In this document: positions 1 to 8,458 of the stretch, piece by piece | How the letters are laid out: each line of letters opens with the position of its first letter | Numbering within the stretch: position 1 is the stretch's first letter | Source: DSVZ01 sp037439785 | GTDB taxonomy: Bacteria; Verrucomicrobiota; Verrucomicrobiia; Limisphaerales; J093 | Direction: 5' to 3' | Assembly (NCBI GenBank): GCA_037439785.1 | Contig: JBBIVJ010000015.1 | Location: 32,194 to 96,193, forward strand | DNA length: 64,000 nt | The notes under the pieces: generated by a model | Database searches by the model: none | What the model was told of the DNA's origin: nothing | What the model saw: only the letters and a program-made list of their open reading frames with translations | Program-made: the position numbers and the translations under genes

Positions 1-929
1 TCCTCGAACTGCGCCGCCGCCTCAACGCCGTCATCCTCGCCCACAACTACCAGGTGCCCGAAATCCAGGACGTCGCCGACTACGTGGGCGACTCCCTCGG
101 CCTGGCCCAGCAGGCGGCCCGCACCGCGGCCGACGTCATCGTCTTTTGCGGCGTCCACTTCATGGCCGAGACGGCCAAGATTCTGAACCCCGACAAGCTG
201 GTGCTCCTGCCCGACCGGGACGCTGGCTGCTCGCTCGAGGAAAGCTGCCCTCCCGACCCACTGGCCGCCCTCCAGGCCACCAACCCCAACTTCTACACCA
301 TCGCCTACATCAACTGCTCCGCCGCGGTAAAGGCGCTCAGTGACATCATCTGCACCAGCGGCAACGCCGAGCTCATTGTCCGCGCCGCCCCGCCGGACCG
401 CGACCTGCTCTTCGTGCCGGACGAGAACCTCGGCCAGTGGGTCGTGGAGCGCACCGGCCGGCCCATGACCCTCTGGCGGGGCAGCTGCTACGCCCACGTC
501 GAGTTCCGGCGCGACGCCATCCTGCGCCTGCGCCAGCGCTTCCCGGATGCCCCGGTGGTCGTGCACCCCGAAAGCCTGCGCGAGGTTCGCGAACTGGCCG
601 ACGCGGTCTGCTCGACCGAGAAAATGGTCCAGTTCTGCAAGACCCACCCCGCCCCGCGCTTCATCGTGGTGACCGAGTCGGGCATCATTCACCGGATGCG
701 CAAGGAATGCCCCGGCAAGGAATTCATCTGCACCCCGGTCTATGACGTGATGCGGATGCCGACCGACCAGTGCCGCTGCAGCGAGTGCCGGTACATGAAG
801 CTGAACACCCTGGAAAAACTCCGCGACTGCATGGTGCGCCGGGCCCCGCGCGTCGAGCTGCCGCCGGAGCTGCTGGAACGCGCCCGGCGCCCCATCCTGC
901 GGATGTTGGAAGTCTCCGCCCGCTCCTGA
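1..929 (+). CDS. nadA: Quinolinate synthase NadA (5' end outside window)
   Basis: NadA condenses iminoaspartate with dihydroxyacetone phosphate to quinolinate in de novo NAD synthesis, using a [4Fe-4S] cluster in the cytoplasm. The reading frame is already open at base 3 and begins with the family motif AHNYQVPEIQD, so the true start lies upstream of the window. Three conserved cysteine sites are visible: FCGVHFMAE near the start, IICTSGNA in the middle, and CRCSEC near the end, the last being followed by the family ending YMKLNTLEKL. The domain order and C-terminus are complete and nothing looks broken. No nadB or nadC neighbour lies in the window. The function is firm; the start is unknown. 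Confidence 0.96.
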   Translation, partial: LELRRRLNAVILAHNYQVPEIQDVADYVGDSLGLAQQAARTAADVIVFCGVHFMAETAKILNPDKLVLLPDRDAGCSLEESCPPDPLAALQATNPNFYTIAYINCSAAVKALSDIICTSGNAELIVRAAPPDRDLLFVPDENLGQWVVERTGRPMTLWRGSCYAHVEFRRDAILRLRQRFPDAPVVVHPESLREVRELADAVCSTEKMVQFCKTHPAPRFIVVTESGIIHRMRKECPGKEFICTPVYDVMRMPTDQCRCSECRYMKLNTLEKLRDCMVRRAPRVELPPELLERARRPILRMLEVSARS

Positions 930-1279
930 ACCCCGGCCGCACCGGCCACGCGCGGCGTTCCCGCCCTTCCCCCCGACTCCGGGCTGCCCCGGCTCAACAA
1001 ACGGATCGAACGCTTCGGCTACCTCCCGCGGCCGCCCGGCGCACCGGGCCACGAACCGCGGGTCAAACGAGTGCCCTTCCTCCGGGCCGGGCCCAGGGAC
1101 TCGTCGGATCAAAGGCTACTGTCGCTTACATTCTCTGGCTGGCCCCTCGAGTCGAATCCCCGGGCCCGCAGCCAGATTCCTCAATTTTTCAGGCTGCCCA
1201 AGCCTTCCCTGGCGGGGAACACCCTGCCCGCCGGCGCTTGCTGGAACGCGGGGCGGCTGGTAGCAACGGGCCGGTGGGG
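930..1279. other. Intergenic region with an imperfect inverted repeat
   Basis: No gene is supported here. Bases 1089-1103 and 1148-1167 form an imperfect inverted repeat: GGGCCC and CTCG are matched by CGAG and CGGGCCC, with a loop of about 44 bases. It could be a folded leader of the ABC operon or a degenerate terminator of nadA. There is no T-run. A TCGAATCCC stretch at 1152-1160 resembles a tRNA T-arm, but no cloverleaf can be built around it. Confidence 0.3.
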
Positions 1280-2026
1280 ATGACCCTCATGGCGCAGCAG
1301 ACAACTCCACCCCGGCCGGCGCGCGACCAGGTCTTTCGTGTCCGCGGCCTGACCAAGGTGTACGGCTCGGGGGCGGCAGAGGTCCACGCCCTGGCGGGGG
1401 TGGACCTGGACCTGTACGCCGGGGAACTGGTGGTGCTGCTGGGCCCCTCGGGCAGCGGCAAGACCACCCTGCTCAACAACCTCGGCGGCCTGGACGTGCC
1501 GACCGGCGGCGAACTGTGGTTTCGCGACCTGGACCTGACCGCGGCCGATGAGGAGACCCTGACCCGGTACCGGCGCGACGCCGTGGGCTTCATCTTCCAG
1601 TTCTACAACCTCATCCCCAGCCTCACCGCCCGGGAAAACGTGGCCCTGATTACCGAGATCGCCCGCGACCCGATGGACCCGGAGGAGACGCTGCACCTGG
1701 TGGGCCTGGGCGCGCGGCTGGACCATTTCCCGGCCCAGCTCTCCGGTGGCGAGCAACAGCGGGTGGCCATCGCCCGCGCCATCGCCAAGCGCCCGGAGGT
1801 GCTGCTGTGCGATGAACCGACCGGCGCCCTGGACCTCAAGACCGGCGTGGTGGTGCTCGAGGCCATCGAGCGGGTCAACCGCGAGCTGGGCACCCTCACC
1901 GTCATCATCACCCACAACGCCGTGCTGGCCGACATGGCCGACCGCGTGATCCACCTCAAGGACGGCCGCGTGGCGCAACTCCACGCCAACCCGCAACGCG
2001 CCCCCGCCGCGAGCCTGCACTGGTGA
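1280..2026 (+). CDS. ABC transporter ATP-binding protein (MacB/LolD/DevA type)
   Basis: This is the ATPase of an export-type ABC system. The 248 residues contain Walker A GPSGSGKTT, the Q-loop region IFQFYNLIPSLTARENV, signature LSGGEQQRVAIARAI and Walker B VLLCDEPTGALD, all typical of the MacB/LolD/DevA clade that works with FtsX-type permeases. The frame is open for a long way upstream, so the start is chosen at the ATG just before the conserved FRVRGLTKVYGSG region; a second ATG at 1289 is equally possible. Its stop overlaps the GTG start of the permease by four bases (GTGA), which implies translational coupling. The substrate cannot be read from the sequence. Confidence 0.93.
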   Translation: MTLMAQQTTPPRPARDQVFRVRGLTKVYGSGAAEVHALAGVDLDLYAGELVVLLGPSGSGKTTLLNNLGGLDVPTGGELWFRDLDLTAADEETLTRYRRDAVGFIFQFYNLIPSLTARENVALITEIARDPMDPEETLHLVGLGARLDHFPAQLSGGEQQRVAIARAIAKRPEVLLCDEPTGALDLKTGVVVLEAIERVNRELGTLTVIITHNAVLADMADRVIHLKDGRVAQLHANPQRAPAASLHW

Positions 2027-4392
2027 AGCTCCCCCCCCTGGACCGCAAACTGGTGCGCGACATGGGCCGCATGAAGGGCCAGACCGTGGCGGTGGCCCTG
2101 GTCATGGCCTGCGGGCTGGCCATGATGATCATGGCCCGCAGCCTCATCCATTCGCTGGACAGTGCCCGCGCCGATTACTACCGGACCCATCGCTTTGCCG
2201 AGGTCTTCGCCACCCTCAAACGCGCCCCGCGGGCCGTGGCCGAGCGCCTGCGCGCCCTGCCCGGAGTGGCCGAGGTCGAGACCGGCATCGCCATGCAGGT
2301 CACGCTGGACCTGGTCGGCCTGGACGAACCGGCCAGCGGGCTGGTCCGGTCACTGCCGGACACGGGTGAACCGCGGTTGAACCGGCTCTTTCTCCGGCGG
2401 GGGCGCGGGTTGAGCCCGGACGGGCGGGGCGAGGTGCTGGTGGGGGAGGCCTTCGCCGAGGCCAACGCCCTGCAGCCGGGCGACACGGTGACCCTGCTGT
2501 TGAACGGCCGGCGGCGGACGCTGCGGGTGGCGGGCATTGTCCTCTCCCCCGAGTACATCTTCGAATCGCGCCCCGGCGCGGCCCTGCCGGACAACCGCAC
2601 CTACGGCATCTTCTGGATGCCCTACCGCGAGCTGGCGGCGGCGTTTGATCTGGAGGACGCCTTCAACCATGTCGCCCTCACCCTGGTCCCGGGCGCGGCC
2701 GAACCGGCGGTCATTGCCGCGGTGGACCGGCTGCTGGAACCCTACGGCGGCCGCGGGGCCCACGGCCGGGCCGACCACCCCTCGAACATCCGGGTCTCGG
2801 ACGAAATCCGCGTGCTGCGGACGCTCTCGGTGGGGTTCCCGGTGGTGTTTCTGAGCGTGGCGGCGTTCATGACCAACGCCATCCTGTCGCGCCTGCTGAA
2901 CCTGCAGCGGGAGCAGATCGCCATTCTCAAGGCCTTTGGTTTCAGCAACCGGGCGGTGGCCTGGCACTACCTGAAGTTCGCGCTGGTGATGGTGCTGCTG
3001 GGCACGGTGCTGGGGGCGGCCGGCGGTAGCGGGTTGGGGCACCGGCTGGTGCGGCTCTACACCAACTTTTTCCGCTTCCCCGAACTCGAGTTCCGGCTCG
3101 ACCATGCGGCGCTGGGACTGGCCCTGGGGGTCTGCGCGCTGGCCGCCCTGCTGGGCGTGGCGGGGGCGGTGCGCCGGGCCGCGCGCCTGCCCCCGGCGCA
3201 GGCGATGCGTCCGGAACCCCCGGCGCATTACCGGCCGTCGTGGGTGGAGCGGTCCGGGCTGGCGCACTGGCTGTCGCACACCTTTCGCATCGCGGTGCGC
3301 AACCTCGAGCGCCGCCCCATGCAGGCGCTCTTCACCGTGACGGGGCTGGCCCTGGCCACGGGCATTTTGCTCGTCCCGAATGCATTTCGGGACGCCGTGG
3401 CCCATGTGCTCGATCACCAGTGGGACATCCTCCAGCGCCAGGACCTGAGCGTGGGTCTGGTCGAGCCGACGCACGTGGCGGTGCTGCCCGAGCTGCGCCG
3501 GCTGCCGGGGGTGCTCACGATGGAGCCATTCCGGGCGGCCTTCGTGCGGCTGCGCCACGGCCATCGCCAGCGGCAACTGCCCCTGCAGGGCCAGTTGCCC
3601 GAGGCGTTGCACAACCGGGTGATCGGCACCGACGAGCGCCGCATCGTGCTCCCGCTCTGGGGGGTGGTGCTCTCGGAAAAACTGGCCGAACTGCTCGAGG
3701 CCCGGCCGGGCGACCCCCTGGTCATCGAGGTGCTGGAAGGCCACCGCCCCACGGTGGTGGCGCCGCTGGTGGGCACGGCGGAGGACCTGGCCGGCGTGGC
3801 CGCCTACATGCATCTGGACGCCCTGAACCGCCTGCTGGGCGAGGGCGACCGCGTCTCCGGCGCCAGCTTCCGGGTGGACGCCCTGCAGCGGGCGGAGTTC
3901 CTGCGGGCGTTGAAGGGCATCCCGCGCGTGAGCTGGGTGGCCATCAAGGATTCGCTGCGGGAAAATTTCCGCCGGACCACGGCGGCGAGCATCGGCCTGT
4001 TCCAGAAAGTGTACCTGGTGCTGGCGGTCATTGTCTCGTTCGGGGTGGTGTACAACAACGCCCGCATTTCCCTGGCCGAGCGGGCCCGCGAGCTGGCCAC
4101 GCTGCGGGTTATTGGCTTTTCCCGGCGGGAGGTGGGCGGGGTGCTGCTCACCGAGCTGAGCCTCCTGGCGGCCCTGGCCCTGCCGCTGGGGCTGCTGCTG
4201 GGCACGGGCTTCGCCACGGCCATTGTCAGCGCCGTGAACACCGAAACGGTCCGCATCCCCGTGATCCTCACCCCGGCCAACTACGCCTTTGCCACGCTGG
4301 CGGTGCTGGTGGCCTCGACCGCCTCCGCCCTGGTGGTGCTCCGTCGCCTCCACCGCCTGGACCTGGTCAGCGCCCTCAAGGCCCCGGAATAA
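2023..4392 (+). CDS. FtsX-like ABC transporter permease (tandem-duplicated)
   Basis: This 789-residue inner-membrane permease pairs with the ATPase directly upstream (GTGA overlap). It is built as two FtsX-like halves. Each half has one N-terminal membrane helix (about residues 18-38 and 432-450), a large extracytoplasmic domain of about 230 residues, and three clustered helices (about 272-390 and 655-775). The C-terminal half carries the usual NNARISLAERARELATLRVIGFSR motif region preceding its last helices. The duplicated layout (4+4 helices) matches the long permeases of the LolE/YbbP/DevC-related group rather than the shorter MacB. The HlyD-type adaptor follows after three bases, so the three genes probably form one tripartite exporter. 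No outer-membrane TolC homologue is adjacent. Confidence 0.92.
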   Translation: MKLPPLDRKLVRDMGRMKGQTVAVALVMACGLAMMIMARSLIHSLDSARADYYRTHRFAEVFATLKRAPRAVAERLRALPGVAEVETGIAMQVTLDLVGLDEPASGLVRSLPDTGEPRLNRLFLRRGRGLSPDGRGEVLVGEAFAEANALQPGDTVTLLLNGRRRTLRVAGIVLSPEYIFESRPGAALPDNRTYGIFWMPYRELAAAFDLEDAFNHVALTLVPGAAEPAVIAAVDRLLEPYGGRGAHGRADHPSNIRVSDEIRVLRTLSVGFPVVFLSVAAFMTNAILSRLLNLQREQIAILKAFGFSNRAVAWHYLKFALVMVLLGTVLGAAGGSGLGHRLVRLYTNFFRFPELEFRLDHAALGLALGVCALAALLGVAGAVRRAARLPPAQAMRPEPPAHYRPSWVERSGLAHWLSHTFRIAVRNLERRPMQALFTVTGLALATGILLVPNAFRDAVAHVLDHQWDILQRQDLSVGLVEPTHVAVLPELRRLPGVLTMEPFRAAFVRLRHGHRQRQLPLQGQLPEALHNRVIGTDERRIVLPLWGVVLSEKLAELLEARPGDPLVIEVLEGHRPTVVAPLVGTAEDLAGVAAYMHLDALNRLLGEGDRVSGASFRVDALQRAEFLRALKGIPRVSWVAIKDSLRENFRRTTAASIGLFQKVYLVLAVIVSFGVVYNNARISLAERARELATLRVIGFSRREVGGVLLTELSLLAALALPLGLLLGTGFATAIVSAVNTETVRIPVILTPANYAFATLAVLVASTASALVVLRRLHRLDLVSALKAPE

Positions 4393-4395
4393 CCC

Positions 4396-5616
4396 ATGAG
4401 CCCCGCCCCTGCCTCCGCCCCCGCCGCCTCCCGCCGGCCCCGTTCCCTGCAACACCACACCCGGCGGTGGCTGCCCGCCCTGGTCCTGGCGGTGCTGTTG
4501 GGCCTGATCGGCTACGGCTTCTGGCCGCGGCCGGTCCCGGTCGAAACCGCCCTCGTCACCCGCGGCCCCCTGCGCGTGGTCCTGACCGAGGAAGGTCGCA
4601 CCCGCATCCGCCACCGCTACCAGGTCGCCGCGCCGGTCAGTGGCCAGCTCCACCGCATCAGTCTCGACCCCGGTGACCCCGTGCGGGCGGGTGAGACGGT
4701 GCTGGCGGTGATCGAGCCGCTGCCGCCGGCTTTGCTGGATGCCCGCAGCCGCGAGCTGGCCGGGGCCCGCCGCGCCGCCGCCGCCGAACAGGTCGAGCGC
4801 GCCCGCGCCGCCCTGCGCTTTGCCACCAACGAACTGCGCCGCTTCCGAACCCTTTTTGCCGAGGGGACCGTCTCCATCCAGGAACTGGAAATCATGCAGT
4901 GGCGCGCCGAGGCCGCTGCGCGGGAGCTGGGCGTGGCCGAGGGCACCCTGCGCGAGGCCGAGGCGGCCCTGGCCGAATTTGCCGGGGACAACCCGGCCGC
5001 CGCCCGGGGGGACCGGCTCGTCGAGGTCCGCGCCCCGGCCGACGGCTGCGTGCTGCGGCTGTTCGAGCGCAGCGCCCGGCCGGTCACCGCCGGCACGCCG
5101 CTGATGGAACTCGGCAACCCCGCCGACCTCGAGGTGGTCATCGAAATGCTTTCCCGCGACGGCGCCGCGCTGGCCCCCGGTACGCCGGTCGAGCTGGACC
5201 AGTGGGGCGGCCCGCAACGTCTCCAGGCCCGGGTGCGTCGCGTCGAACCCGCGGCCTTTACCAAGATTTCCGCCCTCGGCGTTGAGGAGCAGCGGGTCAA
5301 TGTGATCGCCGACCTGGTCAGCCCCCCGGACCAACGCCCCGGCCTGGGCGACGGCTTCCGCGTCGAGGCCCACGTGGTGGTCTGGGAGGCGGACGACGTG
5401 GTCCGGGTGCCGAGCGGCGCCCTAGCCCGGCGCGGGGAGCATTGGATCGCGTGGGTGGTCGAGGAGGGCCGTGCCCGACCGCGCACGGTGAAGGCCGGCC
5501 GGTCCGGCAACGGCGATGTGCAGGTGATCGAGGGCCTGCAACCGGGCGAGGTGGTCATCCTCCATCCCGGCAGCCAGGTGCGGGACGGCACGCGGGTGCG
5601 CGTCGTCACCCGGTGA
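4396..5616 (+). CDS. HlyD/RND-type periplasmic adaptor of ABC exporter
   Basis: This is a membrane-fusion (adaptor) protein of 406 residues, three bases downstream of the FtsX-type permease. A single N-terminal membrane anchor (about residues 27-46, within a run rich in L, V and G after RRWLPAL) is followed by the first half of a lipoyl-like barrel (YQVAAPVSGQLHRISLDPGDPV), an alpha-helical hairpin rich in A, E and R at about 115-200, the second lipoyl half (VRAPADGCVLRLFERS), a beta-barrel, and a C-terminal membrane-proximal domain. With the ATPase and permease it completes a MacAB- or DevBCA-like set that probably moves a lipid, peptide or siderophore-like substrate outward. Substrate unknown. 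Confidence 0.9.
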   Translation: MSPAPASAPAASRRPRSLQHHTRRWLPALVLAVLLGLIGYGFWPRPVPVETALVTRGPLRVVLTEEGRTRIRHRYQVAAPVSGQLHRISLDPGDPVRAGETVLAVIEPLPPALLDARSRELAGARRAAAAEQVERARAALRFATNELRRFRTLFAEGTVSIQELEIMQWRAEAAARELGVAEGTLREAEAALAEFAGDNPAAARGDRLVEVRAPADGCVLRLFERSARPVTAGTPLMELGNPADLEVVIEMLSRDGAALAPGTPVELDQWGGPQRLQARVRRVEPAAFTKISALGVEEQRVNVIADLVSPPDQRPGLGDGFRVEAHVVVWEADDVVRVPSGALARRGEHWIAWVVEEGRARPRTVKAGRSGNGDVQVIEGLQPGEVVILHPGSQVRDGTRVRVVTR

Positions 5617-5851
5617 GCTTGCCTGTCGAGAAAGCCGCAGAAGGCTGCCGCACTCCGGGACGCTGGCGCGTGGAAAGGCCGCCCCGGCAGGTGCGCCAGA
5701 TTGTGGCGTGCGCCAGTCTTCTGACGTAGGGGGCGGTGCCGATGGCTTCAGGGTCTGGATTTCGGACTTCGGACTTCGGGTTTGCCCGCTCGGTCCCGGC
5801 GTGGCGGGCAGGCTATTCGCCCCGGCCATCCCGGTGAACGCGAGCCAGGGG
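5617..5851. repeat. Intergenic segment resembling interspersed verrucomicrobial repeats
   Basis: This stretch separates two gene blocks. It contains the direct repeat GCGCCAG (about 5693-5699 and 5712-5718) and, at about 5757-5780, a GGATTTCGGACTTCGGACTTCGG-like run. A related run occurs in reverse orientation at about 52714-52732. The AAGCCGCAGAAGGCTGCCGC stretch at 5631-5650 looks like an intergenic repeat I associate with verrucomicrobial genomes, but only one copy is in this window. No gene is supported. Confidence 0.35.
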
Positions 5852-7339
5852 TCACACCTTGTCGGGGACGACAAAGGGCTTGCGGTAGGCGCGGGTGAGC
5901 AGGTGGTTGGCGAGGCGGTGGTGGGTGAACCGCTCGGTCCTGGGGTCCATCAGGAGCACCGGCCCCAGGGTGGCGGGAGTAGCGTGCAGGTCCATCTCGT
6001 TGGCCAGGAGGTGTTCGTAGGCCCGCTCGCAGGCCTCGAGCGCGCCGGGCTCGGCGGCGATCTGGTCGCGGATGGCCTCGGGCGGCAACGGGCGGCCGAG
6101 CCGGTAGGAGATGTTGCCGGTGTGGCAGAGGGCGCTGGAGAGGTGGCCCTCGAGGATGTCCGCGTGCAGGTCGGCCACTTTGCGGCTGCGGACGGCCTTG
6201 ATGAAGTTGCCGTGGTGGCTTTCGGAGCCGGACCACTTGCGGATTTCCTGGCCGTTCCAATCGTGGGCGGTGGCGCTGTGGTAATCGGGCACGGCCACGT
6301 AACCGCCTTCGCATTCGATGACAATGCCGATCTGGACGCCGCGGTAGCGGTCCATGTCCCTGGCCCCTTTGGCGGTGGGCAGGCCGCGCACCTCGAAGAT
6401 CAGCGGCGCGCCGGGGTAGTCGTGGTAAATGACCAGGGTGTTGGGCGTGGTGCCGTCGTCCACGTAGCCGAGCCGGCCGCCCACGGCCAGCACGCGCGGG
6501 GAAAGCTCCATTACGCCCAGGAACCAGCGGGCCACGTCCATTTCGTGGATGCCCTGGTTGCCGAGGTCGCCGTTGCCGGTGGGCCAGACCCAGTGCCAGT
6601 CGTAGTGGAGGCGTTTGCGCAGCAGCGGGTCCTTGGGCGCGGGGCCACACCAGAGGTCGTAATCCACCTCGGGGGGGATGGGCTGGGGGCCCTCCACCTT
6701 GCCGATCGAGTCGCGGCGTTTGTAGCAGATGCCGCGGGCGACGCGGATTTTGCCCAGGTGGCCTTCGCGCACCCATTGGACGGCGGCGGCGATGCCCTGG
6801 CGGCTGGAGCGGCTCTGGGTGCCGGTCTGGACGATGCGGTTGTACTTGCGGGCGGCCTCGACCATTTTGCGGCCTTCCCAGACGTTGTGGGAACCGGGTT
6901 TTTCGACGTACACGTCCTTGCCGACCTGGCAGGCCCAGATGGTGGCCAGGGCGTGCCAGTGGTTGGGCGTGGCGATCGAAAGGGCGTCCACCGCCGGGTC
7001 GTTGAGCAGCTCGCGCAGGTCGCGGTACCCCTTGACCGGCTGGCCGCGGTCGGCGAACTGCTTAACCCCGCGGGCGAGTACTTCGGCGTCCACATCGCAG
7101 AGCGCGACGATGCGTACCTTTTCCCCGCGCTCGCGCAGGCGGGTGAGGCTGTTGATGTGGCTGCCGCCCTGGCCGCGGAAGCCGACCACGGCGCAGCCGA
7201 TTTCGTCGTTGGGTCCCAGGGCGCGACCGCGGCGGCCGGCGGCGAAAAGGGAAGGCGCCGCGCCCAGTCCGGCGGCAGCCAGAGCGGTGGAGCGGAGGAA
7301 ATCACGACGGGTCAATGGAGCGGGATTCGGGTTTTGCAT
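5852..7339 (-). CDS. Gfo/Idh/MocA family oxidoreductase, Tat-exported
   Basis: This is an NAD(P)-dependent sugar or sugar-acid oxidoreductase of about 495 residues. The N-terminus carries a twin-arginine leader (LTRRDFLRSTALAAAGLG), so it is probably exported folded with its cofactor. A Rossmann half follows (GCAVVGFRGQGGSH), then the family motif ATPNHWHA and the catalytic-loop signature YVEKPGSHN. The C-terminal half is the usual dimerising beta-sheet domain. An upstream GTG at 7384 overlaps the stop of the preceding gene (GTGA) and would add 15 residues; the ATG at 7339 puts the leader in a more usual position, but coupling from GTG is possible. It is the last of three minus-strand genes apparently concerned with carbohydrate modification. 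Confidence 0.92.
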   Translation of the reverse strand: MQNPNPAPLTRRDFLRSTALAAAGLGAAPSLFAAGRRGRALGPNDEIGCAVVGFRGQGGSHINSLTRLRERGEKVRIVALCDVDAEVLARGVKQFADRGQPVKGYRDLRELLNDPAVDALSIATPNHWHALATIWACQVGKDVYVEKPGSHNVWEGRKMVEAARKYNRIVQTGTQSRSSRQGIAAAVQWVREGHLGKIRVARGICYKRRDSIGKVEGPQPIPPEVDYDLWCGPAPKDPLLRKRLHYDWHWVWPTGNGDLGNQGIHEMDVARWFLGVMELSPRVLAVGGRLGYVDDGTTPNTLVIYHDYPGAPLIFEVRGLPTAKGARDMDRYRGVQIGIVIECEGGYVAVPDYHSATAHDWNGQEIRKWSGSESHHGNFIKAVRSRKVADLHADILEGHLSSALCHTGNISYRLGRPLPPEAIRDQIAAEPGALEACERAYEHLLANEMDLHATPATLGPVLLMDPRTERFTHHRLANHLLTRAYRKPFVVPDKV

Positions 7340-7380
7340 GCGGGATTGGATGGGCGGTGGTGAGGAACTACCACGGGCGG

Positions 7381-8367
7381 TCACGGTTTTTCCGCCTGGA
7401 AGGCCGCGTAGCGCTCGGCCACGCGGCCGGCGGCGGCGTCGCCGTGGTGGAACAGAAACCGGTAACGGAAGGTCAGGCCCTGGTGGGCGGGGATGGTCAG
7501 GTCGCCCGTGCCGGCGGGCTTGCGCTCAAAGTCGTGCACGCCGAACGGATTGGCGGCAAACAGGCCGTAGTCGCGCACATGCCACCAGGTGGGGTGGCGC
7601 GGGTTGGCGGGGTGATCGAAGATGGCCACGCCCATCACGCGGTTTTCGACCGGGCCGTGGTAGTCCACCCAGGCGGCGCGTTTGCCCCAGGTCTCGCCGT
7701 CGCGCAGGCCGGTGCTGGTGAGGATGTGGCCGGTGGGCTGGCCGGCGTGTTCCCTGTTGGGCTTGAGGCGCATCGTCTCGGCCAGGCGGAGGGCCATGGT
7801 GCCTTCCTTGGTGTCGCCGAGCTTGAGTTCGCCCTCGCTGGCCAGGAGGGTGGTTTCCCAGTCCAGCCAGCGGGCGTCGGGGTCGCCGCGGTGGAAGGTG
7901 ATCTTGAACTCGACCCGGCCCACGGTGCGGCCGTCCGGGGCGACCAGCCGGTTGCGCGTGTGCAACATGGCGCGGTCCGGGCCGGAGGCGCGCTCGAGAA
8001 ATTCCTCGTGCACGGTGCGGCCGGCGCGGGCGCTTTCGGACCAGAAGTCCACGCCGTTGATGTCGCCGTGGGCCCACCAGAGCGAGCGGTGATGCGGGTG
8101 ATCGCGCGCCTCGCCGGGGGCTTCTTTCATGGGCCAGTTCCGCGTCAACGGCACACCGCCGGGGCCGAGCACGGGGTACAGGAAGGGCCGCGAGACATTT
8201 TGGAAGTGGTATTCGGTGAAAAGCTGACCCTGGATTTCCACACGCACCCGGCCGCCCACCTCGCGCAAGGTCACGCCTTCCTCGGCCCCGTGCCCCAGAC
8301 CGCAGACCAGCCCGGCCAGCAGCACGCCACGCAGAAGCCGCGTCGGGGAGGAAGGAGAGTTGTGCAT
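7381..8367 (-). CDS. DUF6807 family exported protein (PmoA-like annotation)
   Basis: The protein is 328 residues with a cleavable signal peptide (hydrophobic residues about 10-25 ending GLGHGAEE). The body matches the DUF6807 family, often listed as 'methane oxygenase PmoA' although it has nothing to do with methane oxidation. Conserved features include the segments PLTRNWPMKE and DHPHHRSLWWAHGDINGVDFW, rich in His and Trp, a likely metal- or sugar-binding site. Such genes commonly sit beside Gfo/Idh/MocA oxidoreductases and isomerase-like barrels, as here. The role is probably in processing plant or algal carbohydrates; the reaction is not known. The start follows the signal peptide and is firm. 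Confidence 0.85.
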   Translation of the reverse strand: MHNSPSSPTRLLRGVLLAGLVCGLGHGAEEGVTLREVGGRVRVEIQGQLFTEYHFQNVSRPFLYPVLGPGGVPLTRNWPMKEAPGEARDHPHHRSLWWAHGDINGVDFWSESARAGRTVHEEFLERASGPDRAMLHTRNRLVAPDGRTVGRVEFKITFHRGDPDARWLDWETTLLASEGELKLGDTKEGTMALRLAETMRLKPNREHAGQPTGHILTSTGLRDGETWGKRAAWVDYHGPVENRVMGVAIFDHPANPRHPTWWHVRDYGLFAANPFGVHDFERKPAGTGDLTIPAHQGLTFRYRFLFHHGDAAAGRVAERYAAFQAEKP

Positions 8368-8458
8368 GGCGTCAGCCTAAGAGCCCGCCCGCGCTGGTTC
8401 AACCCCAACGTGCACCCGGCACGGTTTACGCCCCGTTTCCGGGCAGGGGCTGCCGCGC

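Noticed and set aside
1089..1167. tRNA-like sequence (TCGAATCCC with pairing ends)
   Set aside because: No D-arm, anticodon arm or 7-bp acceptor of proper spacing could be formed.
2350..5373. A 1007-codon open frame antisense to the permease and adaptor genes
   Set aside because: High GC leaves few stops. The translation is Gly/Gln/Arg/His-rich with no domain, and the plus strand has clear homologous genes.
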